DNA of 26,356 nucleotides from Oopsacas minuta. Lineage: Eukaryota > Porifera > Hexactinellida > Lyssacinosida > Leucopsacidae. Where the stretch lies: the NCBI GenBank assembly GCA_024704765.1, contig JAKMXF010000095.1, positions 9,864 to 36,219 of the forward strand. The letters run 5' to 3'. The notes below the pieces were generated by a model. The model was not told where the DNA came from, searched no databases, and saw only the letters and a list, made by a program, of their open reading frames with translations. Positions within the stretch are counted from its first letter, which is position 1, and every line of letters begins with the position of its first letter. Below are positions 1 through 9,924 of this stretch, piece by piece. The position numbers were made by a program, and so were the translations under genes.

Positions 1-525
1 CAATACAGGAACAATCTATATCTACCAGTCATTGATAGACTGTTAGCAGAATTAAACCATTGATTTAATTCAAATAGTAGAGTCCTTATGAAAGCAATTC
101 AAGCCTTCAACCCAAATTCAGGAAACTTTCTAGAAGCAGCAGAAATCGATGAATTTGCTCAGGCTTATAACATTGATTCCCACCATTTGAATCTTGAATC
201 AAAACTCGCAAAGCGTGCAATGATAGCATTCAAATTAGAAAGTATCAATAGCTTGTTACTGAAGCTTTTACCTCTAGAAACTGCCTTTCCAAACTTAGTA
301 AAGGCCATACGAATCGCAATAACCATTGGTGTTAGCAGTGCACATTCTGAGAGATCTTTTTCTACACTTAACCGTGTGAAAAACAATTTAAGGACAACAT
401 TGGATCGCCAGTGGCTCACAGACCTCTGTATTTTGAGCATCGAGAGTACAAGCTCAAACAATCTAGATTTAGATGAGGTAGTTCAGAAGTACTGTTCAAG
501 TAACATCAACCGTAGGATTACATAA
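1..525 (+). pseudogene. hAT transposase C-terminal dimerisation domain (ZMYM1-like group), broken
   Basis: Frame 1 is open from the window edge apart from a TGA at 61-63, which stands where related proteins usually have Arg (context LAELNH*FNSNS, probably CGA to TGA). After the stop it runs 145 codons from ATG 88 to TAA 523-525. The hallmark hAT C-terminal signature is clear: SSAHSERSFSTLNRVKNNLR at about residues 83-102 of the ATG-initiated frame, preceded by a stretch that reads like the transposase helical core. This domain mediates transposase dimerisation in hAT proteins. The zinc finger and catalytic core are outside the window. The in-frame stop argues for a dead copy. The ATG at 88 is internal to the ancestral protein and is not a real start. 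Confidence 0.9.
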
Positions 526-712
526 GTATGACCTAAGTGTTTTGGATTGGTTATCGACAATATTTACTAAAAATATGACAACAAGAATAATTTATTATAC
601 TCCGCTAGAGTTGAATATAGACTAGAACATGTATTTACTAAAAACATTTGCTTTGATTTATGGTCAATTTATGTATTGTTGGATGTTGCGTTGTGCTCGG
701 GGAAATAAAAGT

Positions 713-728
713 CCTAGTTCCGCCACTG
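713..728 (+). repeat. hAT right terminal inverted repeat
   Basis: The sequence CCTAGTTCCGCCACTG reads outward as the reverse complement of a CAGTGGCGGAACTAGG-type hAT terminus. It lies about 190 bp past the transposase stop, as expected for a hAT 3' end. The following octamer GAGGTGTG is the candidate target-site duplication. Confidence 0.7.
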
Positions 729-736
729 GAGGTGTG

Positions 737-1522
737 AAAGTTCATCTACTCTTAGGTTGAATAAATGCTCTTCTATGAAGTCGATTGCCTACATTTGTAT
801 AGTTGGTAGCAACATATGATAACTTTAACTATTCATATAAGTAACTCAAAAACATTACCAGTGCATATAACACCTTATCAACGTAGTCCCAGGCTTGTCT
901 AGGCCTCATGTTTGGATAGATGTGTTTAGAAAACTCCATCAGGCTGTAAGTAATCTCGCTTCTCTATAAACAGAACAAACTCGTATATTCATACCATCAA
1001 TATCATTAGCCAGTATTAATCATGAAATAATGAGAAACAGACCTATGTGAATTTGAAAGTTAAAATATATAGTTGCACTAACCATTGTTTCGGGCCTGTA
1101 ATCTTTTAATATCTGATACGCGATCACATCAGGGATGCAGAAGCCTTTTACATTACGTGACTTCTCCAATGTCTCGTGAAATTTCGAGAGACATACTCCA
1201 CGATTCTTGTGATTGGTAAATGGTAACCAAAAGAATAGTGTATTACAGTATGTTATTCCGAAAATATGAGATAATTGAGGAGTTAATTTGTTCATAGACA
1301 ATGTAGACAACAATGTAAGCGAACGAATACCTTGAAATTTTCTAGTTCGTTGAGGAGCGATTCCTTTGAGATGCCAAATTTCCAATTACTGGGAAGCATA
1401 GTTACTTCCTTTTCACTTTTCTATGTAAGCAAATGAAACGTGGTGAAGTAAAGGCTTGGGGCAATGAAATGAATATGTGCATACCCTGAATTTCTTAGTC
1501 ACCACATCTGTAGGGATATCCG
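737..1522. other. non-coding AT-rich stretch with one unidentified open frame
   Basis: I recognise no gene here. The minus strand has a 121-codon open frame at 1020-1385 with no motif I can name. Its length is only mildly unusual for such AT-rich DNA, and it has no evident splice sites, so I do not call it a gene. Confidence 0.4.
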
Positions 1523-2201
1523 TCATTTACGTTTAGGCGATTTGGCTTCTGATCGCGGGAGATATTGTCGTGTCAAGTGTAATGGATACTTGCTAAACTT
1601 GGAATCACTACCTTCCTTGAGAACCAATGCATGACTCTCTGTCACTTTAGCTACTGTCATGGGACCAATGTATTTGCCTTCTTTCTTGGTTTCAGGCATT
1701 TTCTTTTGCTTTTCGCATGTGACGAACGAGTATCTGATCTCCTTGCTTTATGCTCGTACTAGGGAAATCTGATTACGTAATTAATTATCAAAAGTTAATA
1801 GCTACATGATTGATTACCTGTTCTTTTAACCTTATCATCGAATTGGTATTTTTGTATTTGTTGTTCCTTGTGAATATTTTCTTGGGCATGTAATTTGGAT
1901 TCTGAACGAGCTTCCATCAAAGACTCTATCCAACCATCAGAATATTCAAGTACTGGAGAGAAAGTATCATCATCTTCTTCATCGCTAGAAGTCCGCGTTG
2001 TAGATTGTTCAGTTATTCCTCCTCCTCAAAATGAAACATGTTAGAATTGTCGAGTAGAAGACTACAATTAATTTCTCTTCCGTACATCAGATAGAATGGT
2101 GAATAGTCTGTTGATGTATTCCAGCAAGTGTTAGCAGCTAGAACAGCAGCTTATAATTTACTCTGCCACTCTGTACCTGTTTCCACTAGCACTTTGTGGA
2201 G
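1523..2201 (-). pseudogene. retroelement-type (Ty3/gypsy-like) integrase C-terminal half, broken
   Basis: Read on the minus strand from about 2201, the translation gives HKVLVETGTEWQSKL, an in-frame TAA, then AAVLAANTCWNTSTDYSPFY followed by LMYGRE. This is the end of the rve integrase core as seen in gypsy-type pol (the conserved region around SPF-x-L-x-YGRE). An acidic linker follows (FEEEE, DEEDDDT-like). Further on comes GKYIGPMTVAKVTESHALVL, which looks like the GPY/F module of the integrase C-terminal domain, then a basic tail ending at TGA 1523-1525. The two parts are in different frames. Between them, around 1760-1815, is a GT...AG-bounded AT-rich interruption that could be an indel scar or a small intron. 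No protease, reverse transcriptase or LTR was found next to it. Ginger-type integrases are an alternative. Confidence 0.75.
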
Positions 2202-2467
2202 TTATTAAAGTAGGCAAGGCAATTAAACAATTATGGCTTGTTGAATTTAGTAGTCTATATACTACTTACGTTGGGAAACATGAATAAGACCGAATAGAAT
2301 AAGACCGAATGGAATGAGACCGAATTTAATTCAAGCCAATTAACAATTTTCTAAAGGATACCATATAGATATGTTTACAATACTTCTTGAAGGTTTCTGG
2401 GGTGAATATATTAATAGTGATTATTCACAACTTTTTAATCCAACTGCATAATTAGCAATTCATACAN
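2202..2467. other. AT-rich intergenic stretch ending at an ambiguous base
   Basis: No coding signal was seen. It contains the short tandem repeat at 2282-2326 and ends at N 2467, immediately before a Tc1-like coding fragment. Confidence 0.4.
2282..2326. repeat. three-copy 15-bp tandem repeat
   Basis: The unit GAATAAGACCGAATR occurs three times head to tail: 2282-2296, 2297-2311 and 2312-2326 (the last with an A-to-G change and a T at its final position). Confidence 0.85.
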
Positions 2468-2649
2468 GCGTCTGGGCTAATCTGGAGGCAAGGGCCTGTG
2501 CTAAACCTCACAAGAGTTTGGACTCTCTGAAGCTCTCCCTTCAGCGTGAATGGCAGAAAATACCACAAGATGAGCTGCGAAATGCAGTAGGGAACTTTAG
2601 GACGCGGATACAGGCTGTAATTTCTCACAGGGGAGGATATATTGAGTAA
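2468..2649 (+). pseudogene. Tc1-like transposase C-terminal fragment
   Basis: From 2470 the frame reads VWANLEARACAKPHKSLDSL and continues for 59 codons to TAA 2647-2649. It includes LQREWQKIPQDEL and a C-terminal GGYIE. This matches the final segment of Tc1-family transposases: the Trp after the third catalytic residue, the W-x2-IP motif, and the terminal Lys/Arg-Gly-Gly stretch. The DDE core is absent because the fragment begins directly at N 2467. No upstream sequence in this frame resembles Tc1, so the body of the element was either deleted or lost in an assembly gap. Confidence 0.85.
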
Positions 2650-2773
2650 ACACTTTACTAAACAATTTATTGCTAAATATTATATCAGTTTGTAAAATAT
2701 CAACCAAATTGGTTTAATATAGAAAATATGGCAGGCAAAAATATTGAGGACAGAACTTATTAAACACCCTGAA

Positions 2774-2793
2774 AACTTAAGCAAATCTTAAGT
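2774..2793. repeat. 20-bp direct repeat, copy 1 (CTTAAG array)
   Basis: AACTTAAGCAAATCTTAAGT is repeated exactly at 4346-4365. Around both copies the hexamer CTTAAG and near variants are clustered (for example at 2776, 2787, 2824 and 2876), forming arrays at the two ends of the Myb/SANT-bearing element. Confidence 0.8.
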
Positions 2794-3096
2794 TAAATTT
2801 AAGTTGGTAATCACTAAACAAATCTTAAGCAAAAACTAAGTATTTGCTTAAACTTACCAAAATATCACCAAAAAACTTAAGTCATGTCTATAGTTGACTT
2901 AACTTTGATTGTCTATTAAACTATTGCAATTTTTTGATATTAGTTATTATAGCAAGTGTAGTTTCATTTGAATATAATTATAAAATAACAGTTACAGACA
3001 TGGGGGAACGCCGTTGCCTTACTTTCCAACTTAGCAATACACAAATATAAGTTATGCAGAAAAATACATTTATCAAAAATTGTGGATCATGGTACA

Positions 3097-3823
3097 TTAC
3101 CAAGGGGGGAAATTCGTTGGAAATCTGCTTGGAGCAACGAATGGAAACGATTGTTGTGCCAGGAGATTTATTATTGCTGTTTGATTTTGTACCATTTCAG
3201 GCAGTAACTGGAGTACGTTCCCAATAGATAGCAAATTCTCTTTGATCTCTCTCAAAAGTTTTAACCTTTCATCCTCTTTTACAATAAGAATACGTTTTGT
3301 ATCATCGTCAATGGACGTTGCCAACTGTGAATGTTGTCTTCTCCTACTAACTGCAGGTACTTTACCATCAAATGGGAATGAAGGACTTATTGGCATTGGT
3401 CTGCTGATAGTTGGGAACTTTGTGGCTCAGCAGAGACGTCTATTCCACAACTAATTCCCTCGAAGCATTCTGTACCCCTTATGCTATAGATCTTTTCCTC
3501 CAATGGGGTTAACTCTGTATCAGCTGGTCCACTCCCAGTTTTTCTGATAGATTTTATTTTATCAGCAATTAGAAGTTTGTGCTTACACAAAAGGTTAGAC
3601 CACTTCTTTGTGACATCATCTCTAGACCTATGCACACCGTGTTGACTTGTTAACCACTCGCAATTTGATCCCAAAGTGAAGATTTTTCTTCGAATGTTAG
3701 CGATGCACTAAAGCTACCAAACAGCCTAGATTTATTTTCTTCTACAAAATCAACTAATGTATTGATTTCTTCCTGCGAGTAATTTTTCGATCTTGTTTTA
3801 GTTTTATCTTGTTGAAGGTCCAT
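3097..3823 (-). pseudogene. Myb/SANT-like DNA-binding protein of a Harbinger-type element, frameshifted
   Basis: The gene starts at ATG 3823-3821 and is spread over all three minus frames. Segment 1 (3823 to about 3655) begins MDLQQDKTKTRSKNYSQEEI and runs to LTFEEKSSLWDQIAS. Segment 2 (to about 3390) carries HRSRDDVTKKWSNLLCKHK. Together the Trp/Phe spacing and the final KKWSNL motif are those of the trihelix/Myb-SANT domain in PIF/Harbinger accessory proteins. Segment 3 (3396-3097) ends with a charged helical stretch (DERLKLLREIKENL), probably a coiled coil, and stops at TAG 3097-3099. The accessory protein normally helps bring the transposase to DNA. Two frameshifts make this copy non-functional unless they are sequence errors. 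Confidence 0.75.
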
Positions 3824-4345
3824 TTTTCGAATTTATGATATAAACACTAGAAGTGTTTTCGAAGATTTATATAATTTAGAACTATTTAACTTTTCTCAGC
3901 TGCTGGATCAATCTATAGTATCTTTCACTACCTTATAATTGTTTTAGATTTTACACAGTTATTATCAAACATTATTGGGTAATTCACCAACACTCTTCAA
4001 TATGGCTTTCGGTGTCATATTATTATCACATGTTACCATATTAGTAAACGGATTAGGAAACTATGATGTACTGTATTTACTCGTACGTGAATATTTGCCA
4101 ACCCAAAAATATTTCCCAACCATCTCTTTCGGTCCATGCTCGAACGGTATTTGATAGAGAAATTTCAGGAATATGGTCATGGTGCTATGACATCTTAGAT
4201 TAATGGAATTTCCCAAATCGAGATCAAATTCCAAATTTGTAGTTGAGAGGGCGAGAAATCGTAGACTAAAAATTGAGGCCGACTACTGTTCGAGTAAATA
4301 GATACAGTATTACACATAGGTTATTATACTTAAGTTTTGCTTATA

Positions 4346-4365
4346 ACTTAAGCAAATCTTAAGTA
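4346..4365. repeat. 20-bp direct repeat, copy 2 (CTTAAG array)
   Basis: This is the exact second copy of the 20-mer at 2774-2793. The surrounding 4325-4466 contains many CTTAAG or near-CTTAAG hexamers in a subterminal array. Confidence 0.8.
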
Positions 4366-4510
4366 TTCTATTAAGTTTTGAATATTTAGGAATACTTAAC
4401 GAAAACTTAAGTTCTACTTAAGAATTGTTGAAGTTTTACTTAACTTTAAGTTAAGCAAAACTTAAGTTGTTTAGTGGATGAAGCCCCTGTTTCATCACTG
4501 ATTAGCCTCG

Positions 4511-7393
4511 ATGTCCAACACTTGCTCTGCACCTGGATGCCGGAGTAATTATTCAGGGGAGCCATATACACGAGTATTCAGATTACCCTCAAACTCTGAA
4601 CTTAGAGAAAAATGGCTACGCGCTCTGCACAGGGAGGATATTAAAGATCTAAAAAACGTATTTGTTTGGTCTAATCACTTTCGCACTGAAGATGTCATCA
4701 CTGAAATGGATATGCCTCAACCTGATGGCTCACTACAAAATATTTCTCGGCGACCAATTCTACATAAGAACGCTATACCTTGTCTTCTTCCCAGTTGTCT
4801 CAAGTATCCTAGCTCATCATCCCCGAAGCCTGAACGTTTAGATCGTGGGAAGATCGAGAGTAAATTGTTTTCTCAAGCCTTAGAACAGAGCCTTGATCTT
4901 CATAAAGCGGAGTATAGTAAGTTCGGTGTCAAATCATTAGGAGAGCTAAAATGTAAACTCGAAGAATTTGAACTACCTTCATCTTGGGTTAAATGGTTTT
5001 GAGATGACACGTCTAGTAACTCACTAAAGCTGACAGAAAACAAACATATATATATATACCAACATATGCTTCAATTAATAACTCCTTAACACCTACAGAG
5101 TTCTATCAAAACATTCAAATTCCTCTCACAATACACAATCTCAGTGATATTCGAGAAATTGATACCATCATCAGCGAGGTTTCCGCATACACTAAGGACC
5201 CTATTGAAAGCTGTATTCGCCACGATACTTCTAACATTGAAAGTACGATTTCGAAGATAGGAACTTCGAACGATATCCTAGAGAAATATTCAGAATTGTT
5301 ACTCCAGTCAAAATTTCTACTGTGCCAGCTTGAGAATACACTAATTCTTAAAAATCGAAGACGGTGCAATATTGTTACAAAGGTGCTAGCTCTAAAATCT
5401 CATTTGAAATCTTCTACCTGCTACAGCTACTTACAGTCTTTGAATTGTTTAATATTTACCCACTCAACAACCCTACGTAGTCTTTATGGAACTATAGGCT
5501 TAGAGTGTGAGTTGTAAACATATTTGAAGGTTTCTACTACTAATTTCAATAACCAAGAAAGGAATGTTGCATTACATATGGATGAAATACATGTCAAATT
5601 AGAGTTTTCTTGCACAGGTGGGAGAATACTCGGCTCTTCAACTACACAGAACGAAGCATCCAATACAGTTCTAGCATATATGTTATCAAGTCTATGCAAA
5701 AAATGGCCTACTGTTGTACGACTCCTACCTTGCGCAAATCTTCAGCTGCTCAAATACTACCTATTTTACATAAAATAATCAAGGATATAGAAAATTGCAA
5801 TCTTCAAATTCAAGTTATTTGCACAGATAACTGCCCTCTGAATGTGAATCTGTTTAAGTTACTATCCCCTGTTTCCAATTTTGAAACCTAGGTTCCTCAC
5901 CCATTAGACACTTGTAGACCTCTGTAACTTATCTTCGACTTTGTTCACATCATCAAAACAGTAAGAAATAATTGGATAAATCAAATCGATTCTAATCACA
6001 CGTTTAGCTGTCCTTCATTCGTATCTTGCGAATATACTTTAAAGGTACCATTTCAAGACCTTCGGAATCTCTTTAAACTTGAGCAAAATTCTGTCGCTAA
6101 AACAGCCCACCGATTAACAGCCAAATCTTGCTGGCCATCTAGCCTTGAAAGACAGAATGTCAATTTAGCACTTCGCATTTTTGACGACTCAACTGCTGCA
6201 GCTTTAACACTCCATGCTTCTAAATATGGTCAAGTTTCAGGAACAGCTCAGTTCATTAACCTTATTTGTAAGGTATGGAAGATCTTCAACATTAATATAC
6301 CTAATAAAGCCATCTGTCTAAATGACGAGCTTTCTATGCCACTACAGAGTAATCACATTCGGTTTGTATTCCTTTCAGATGTTGTGAAATGGCTTGATGA
6401 ATGGAGAACTTTACCCCAAAAGCATGGAAAACTCACTGCGCAAACCTTTACCAGTTTTCGCCATTCGTGTACTGTCCTTGAAGGGATAGTCAACCATCTT
6501 ACCAAAAACTGTGGTTTTGCCTATGTTCTTAGTTCTTTCCTTCAAAACGACCCAATCGAACATCACTTTGGGATTAACCGAATGATGAGCGGTTCCCAGT
6601 ACAATATTACATTTTGCCAGGTTTTGCAAAGTGAGAGACTATTTAGGGTTTCTGCAATTCTGAAGTTGTTCTCCTCTAGTCTTCGGGTGAGAGTTCAATC
6701 TCATTAAAAGAATTTTTAAAGTCATTTTCAATCTCCGAAGAATCTAGCGATAACATTATAGTCGATTTAGACCCCTATAACAGAGTGTTCAATGAAGAGG
6801 AGACACCAATCATACTCGATATTTTTTCCTCATTCAATCTTTAGCCTTTATTGCCGGTTGTGTTCATTCCATCTTCAAAAGTGCTTTCTATTCTAAGCGA
6901 GGTATTACCCACTCTTCTGGCGTAAGAGATACTGAAGAAGCAGTATTGCTCTCAGTGTTTGTCAAGTCTTGTTCAAGAAGATACTTTCGAATTAGATATA
7001 ACTGATCCCGTCTATGGTTTAATATGTGCGATTAACAGAGGAGGCGAATTCACCGGAAGTCGAGGTCATGAACTTCGTCAACATTAAAACACCTTCCAGA
7101 TGAGGTCCTAGCTTTACCTAAGATCAGAGAAGTATCTCTTTATAGCAAGTCCATTCCGGAAGATCTTAGTTTCCTTGACATTAAATGTAATCGAGAGTAA
7201 TGAAACTGAGTTTTGGAAAAACAAGTGCACTACTTGTGACTTAATAGGATGGAATATCTTAAAGAAGATTATTATTTCAGCAACCAATTGTATCCTAGCT
7301 AACAAAGTGAAGAAGATGAATTCGTTGAAAAGGAGATTAACTGAAAGCTCGCATAACTCTCGTAAATACACCAAATTCAAATCAAATAATTAG
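4511..7393 (+). pseudogene. THAP/P-element-type transposase (THAP9-like), nearly full length, broken
   Basis: ATG 4511 opens a 163-codon frame with an N-terminal THAP zinc finger: Cys5, Cys10, RVFRLPSN, KWLRALHRE, SNHF and AIPCLLPS. The third zinc ligand is Trp53 instead of Cys; His56 is kept. After TGA 5000-5002 and a frameshift near 5060-5095, homology continues in frame 1: STTLRSLYGTIGLECEL, TAA 5515-5517, then ALHMDEIHVK (candidate first catalytic Asp, 5581-5583). A shift near 5745 leads to ICTDNCPLNVNLF (second Asp, 5826-5828). TAG 5889-5891 and TAA 5925-5927 precede LIFDFVHIIKTVRNNW. A clean stretch of about 260 codons then runs to 6707 and includes FLQNDPIEHHFG (acidic residue at 6558-6560). 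Further shifted pieces (LAFIAGCVHSIFKSAFYSKR, and a C-x2-C plus basic tail) extend to TAG 7391-7393. No 31-bp P-type terminal repeats were recognised. Confidence 0.9.
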
Positions 7394-7965
7394 TAATTTT
7401 GATGTTGGCAGTCTCTTTGTTGCCATAGCATTTCTTATTTCTTTATATATACAATTATTGTTGTAGTGTAAATATGATAACTTTCTATCTACCATTTGGT
7501 ACGAATATTGTTAAATACAATGGAATTAATCTCAATATATCATATTCAATATATGCACTTTAAGTAATCCATGGTCCAAATGAACAGTGACGCCCTATAT
7601 TACGTAGGTAACGACTCGCCTTATACCAGAATTCGTACTAATTATATTTATTAATGAGTTTCCAATGTACATATACGTTAAATTATACATATAGGCAGTA
7701 TAGTAATATTTCTTTTGTTTTATGTCATTTAGTTGAGAAGTAGAGTAGATAATCCGTCAGTTGTTAGGACATGATGTGAATCATTTACCGAAGATTCATG
7801 GTCTGTACTTTCATGAGCAGGGAATCCTTTGAGCCTGCATTTTGCTGAATATAGGGTAGATCTCTAAAATCCGAGTCGATTGTGTAATCCAGCACCGCGG
7901 ACCATTAAGTTGTCATTAGTTAGAATTTTGAAGTTTGAAATTAGTAAGAAAGAAATTTTCAATAA
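7394..7965. other. AT-rich non-coding stretch downstream of the P-type pseudogene
   Basis: No gene was recognised. The 3' terminal repeat of the P-type element should lie here if it survives, but I could not pair any sequence with the 34 bp left between the Harbinger-like element and the THAP start codon. Confidence 0.4.
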
Positions 7966-8377
7966 CTTGGCGATAGTCAGAAAGCTTTTCGGTAAGTTGT
8001 CTAAAGTTAGAATGATTTTAAAAGATGTTGGCATTAGTCAGAACGAGTAGCCTGACTTTGATAGAAAATTAAGAAAGAGATCGAAAACATGTAATGTAGG
8101 CATTAATGGAAATCTGTGATGTTCCAAGTACCGGTTTTCAAAAGTCTTGAAGACTTGCGAGCTCATTACTACTAGGCTCAAACACTTACTATACTTTTCG
8201 CGCGTGTAATAATTATAGAAGGATGGGAGATTAAAGATTTACAAAATTTTTGTCTAGCAATGCCAACTGTCTGACTTATAGGGGATTTCAGAGAAAAAAG
8301 TTTCAAAATACTTCTGACTAACGCCAACATACAAAATAAACATTCTCACGCCAACTTACAGAAAAAGCATCCTGACC
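7966..8377. mobile_element. foldback / MITE-like element with imperfect inverted arms
   Basis: Two arms of about 65-70 bp, 7975-8043 and 8312-8377, are imperfect reverse complements. Both carry GTTGGC-N-TTAGTCAGAA plus a shared GTAAGTTG and a GCTTTTT-type core. Further copies of the same motif lie in plus orientation at about 7966 (CTTGGCGATAGTCAGAAAG) and in minus orientation at about 8261. The arms enclose a roughly 270-bp centre without coding potential. This is the architecture of a foldback or MITE-type non-autonomous element. I saw no target duplication and cannot assign a superfamily. Confidence 0.55.
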
Positions 8378-9924
8378 AATCCGTCCAATAAGCTGCCCTA
8401 CTCCAATTATCCTGGAATTCAGGCGGATATCGGATAGTATTGGTGACCTACAGAAAAATTCCATTCAATATCCAAAAAAGCGTTCTATTGAACTACAATA
8501 TTTACTATGAATAATACATAGATATATAAAAGTTGTCAATTATTAGCTTATGAACTTTTACACATAGCAATTTCTAATAGGTTCACATTAACTTAACACA
8601 ATAAGTGAGATTTTGCCGGATATTGTTACCAACAGCTCTGACACTACTAGAGCTATATGTACATATGCGAGGATTATTGTCAGAAGTAAAACTCCAAAAC
8701 ACTATAATACAACCCCGCTTTGGAATCATTTTCAGTACTTTCACAAAGAATTTTATGAGCACAAAGAATACAAATAGAAGAGATTAATTCCCAAAGAGGC
8801 GAATTTGGTGACGTAGATGTCAACTTTATCTCATAAAATCTAAACTTTCCTAAATACCTGACCTAGGAGATGACCTATCTCACTACAATAGTTTGAGTTT
8901 CTTGACTGTGATCCAAGGCGGTGGATTGAGATGCTATCTACCCCCTTAAAATAGATCCGATACATATATAACATGAAAATTATTGAAAGTAGATATACGT
9001 TACTTTGAAACTAGTTTACTACCCCCTAGGAAAAGTATAATTAAACAATTACTGCCGAAGTGTTATATTCGTAGTGAAAGGAACACTAAATTTTGCCACT
9101 TCGTTTAAACTAATTCTCGCGCAAAACGAGTAGTTAGCGCCATTTTTACGCCATCAAACGGCAGTATTTGGTTAATACACTGTTCATAATGTTCATAATA
9201 AGCAAACGTACCCAAGAATATAAAATAATTGTCCTGAATTCTTAAAATGGAATCACATGGGAACCAAGTTTTAAACTTGAATCAATTCAATAAAAAAGAA
9301 TCTAAATGGCGAAGGTTCACATATCTTTTGCAGTTCTTTGCAATTAGGAATCTAAAAACTTGGGATTAATTATAGTATCACTGATTTCTGATGGATTTAC
9401 GAAATCCCAGGGTGGTATCTCTGTACAATGGTAATCGCTTATAAAGAACACACTTGAGAGTAATAAAATATCTCTTTATTACCTGTATGAATAAACAAGA
9501 GTATATGAGGACGATTTCCAGAGGATTATTTTCATTTCAGATTTGTTCCTACAATAGTGGTTCTTATAAGCTATACCCATTGTACCCACATTGTACAAAC
9601 AAACGTTAGTGAGATAATTAGGACTACATCTCTCAGCTAAAAACATTTAATGAAAGCAAGGCCCTAAGCCAGAATTTATTCGCATTTCATGTTCGCTTTC
9701 TAGACCCTGAAATATCTTGGATCAGCAAATGTGCAGGTAAAAGTAAGTGTGAACCCTGGCTACGCTACTGTTAACGGACGATAATCGATACATTAGTTTT
9801 TGTTGAATTGGTGACTTTTCAGGATTCTTGGGTACTGATTTTCCAACTAATTGATAATCTTTGGCGGACAATAATCACCGCTTAGGCTAATACACACACA
9901 CCACGTGAATATATATATATATAC
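8378..9924. other. non-coding AT-rich region; presumed 3' part of the tetraspanin gene
   Basis: No recognisable coding sequence was found. The tetraspanin exon at 9925-10547 ends at a splice donor, so its last exon should lie below this point on the minus strand. I examined this region for a hydrophobic helix behind a polypyrimidine-AG acceptor and found no convincing candidate. It contains a (TA)n run next to the donor (9909-9923). Confidence 0.4.

Larger units (their letters stand above)
1..728 (+). mobile_element. hAT-superfamily DNA transposon, 3' portion
   Basis: The element enters from the left edge of the window. It consists of the last part of a hAT transposase (1-525), about 190 bp of AT-rich 3' non-coding DNA, and a terminal repeat at 713-728 ending in CGCCACTG. 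That ending is the inverted form of the CAGTGGCG start common to hAT ends. The next 8 bp (729-736, GAGGTGTG) would be one copy of the 8-bp target duplication typical of hAT. The other copy and the left end lie outside the window, so the duplication cannot be confirmed here. Confidence 0.75.
2812..4489 (-). mobile_element. PIF/Harbinger-like DNA element carrying a Myb/SANT gene
   Basis: An exact inverted 10-mer, CACTAAACAA at 2812-2821 and its complement at 4467-4476, brackets about 1.66 kb. Both ends are dense in CTTAAG-type palindromes. The interior encodes only a Myb/SANT-like protein on the minus strand; I could not find a DDE transposase. PIF/Harbinger elements encode a separate Myb/SANT partner protein, so this is most simply an internally deleted, non-autonomous member. 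The right terminus may extend to the GC-richer run ending at about 4489. I could not confirm a 3-bp TWA target duplication, and CTTAAG hexamers lie slightly outside 2812, so the left boundary is approximate. Confidence 0.55.

Noticed and set aside
165-461. 98-codon minus-strand open frame
   Set aside because: It is antisense to the clear hAT transposase frame.
3242-3454. 70-codon plus-strand open frame
   Set aside because: It is antisense to the Myb/SANT coding pieces.
6411-6629. 72-codon minus-strand open frame
   Set aside because: It is antisense to the best-preserved part of the P-type transposase.
9541-9650. Candidate last exon of the first tetraspanin (hydrophobic minus-strand stretch behind a TTTTTAG acceptor)
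   Set aside because: The phase from the 9925 donor gives an immediate stop, and the hydrophobic stretch does not resemble a tetraspanin TM4 and tail.
9882-9924. Continuation of the tetraspanin frame to TAG 9882-9884
   Set aside because: It translates a (TA)n microsatellite, lacks a fourth membrane helix, and follows a good splice donor.
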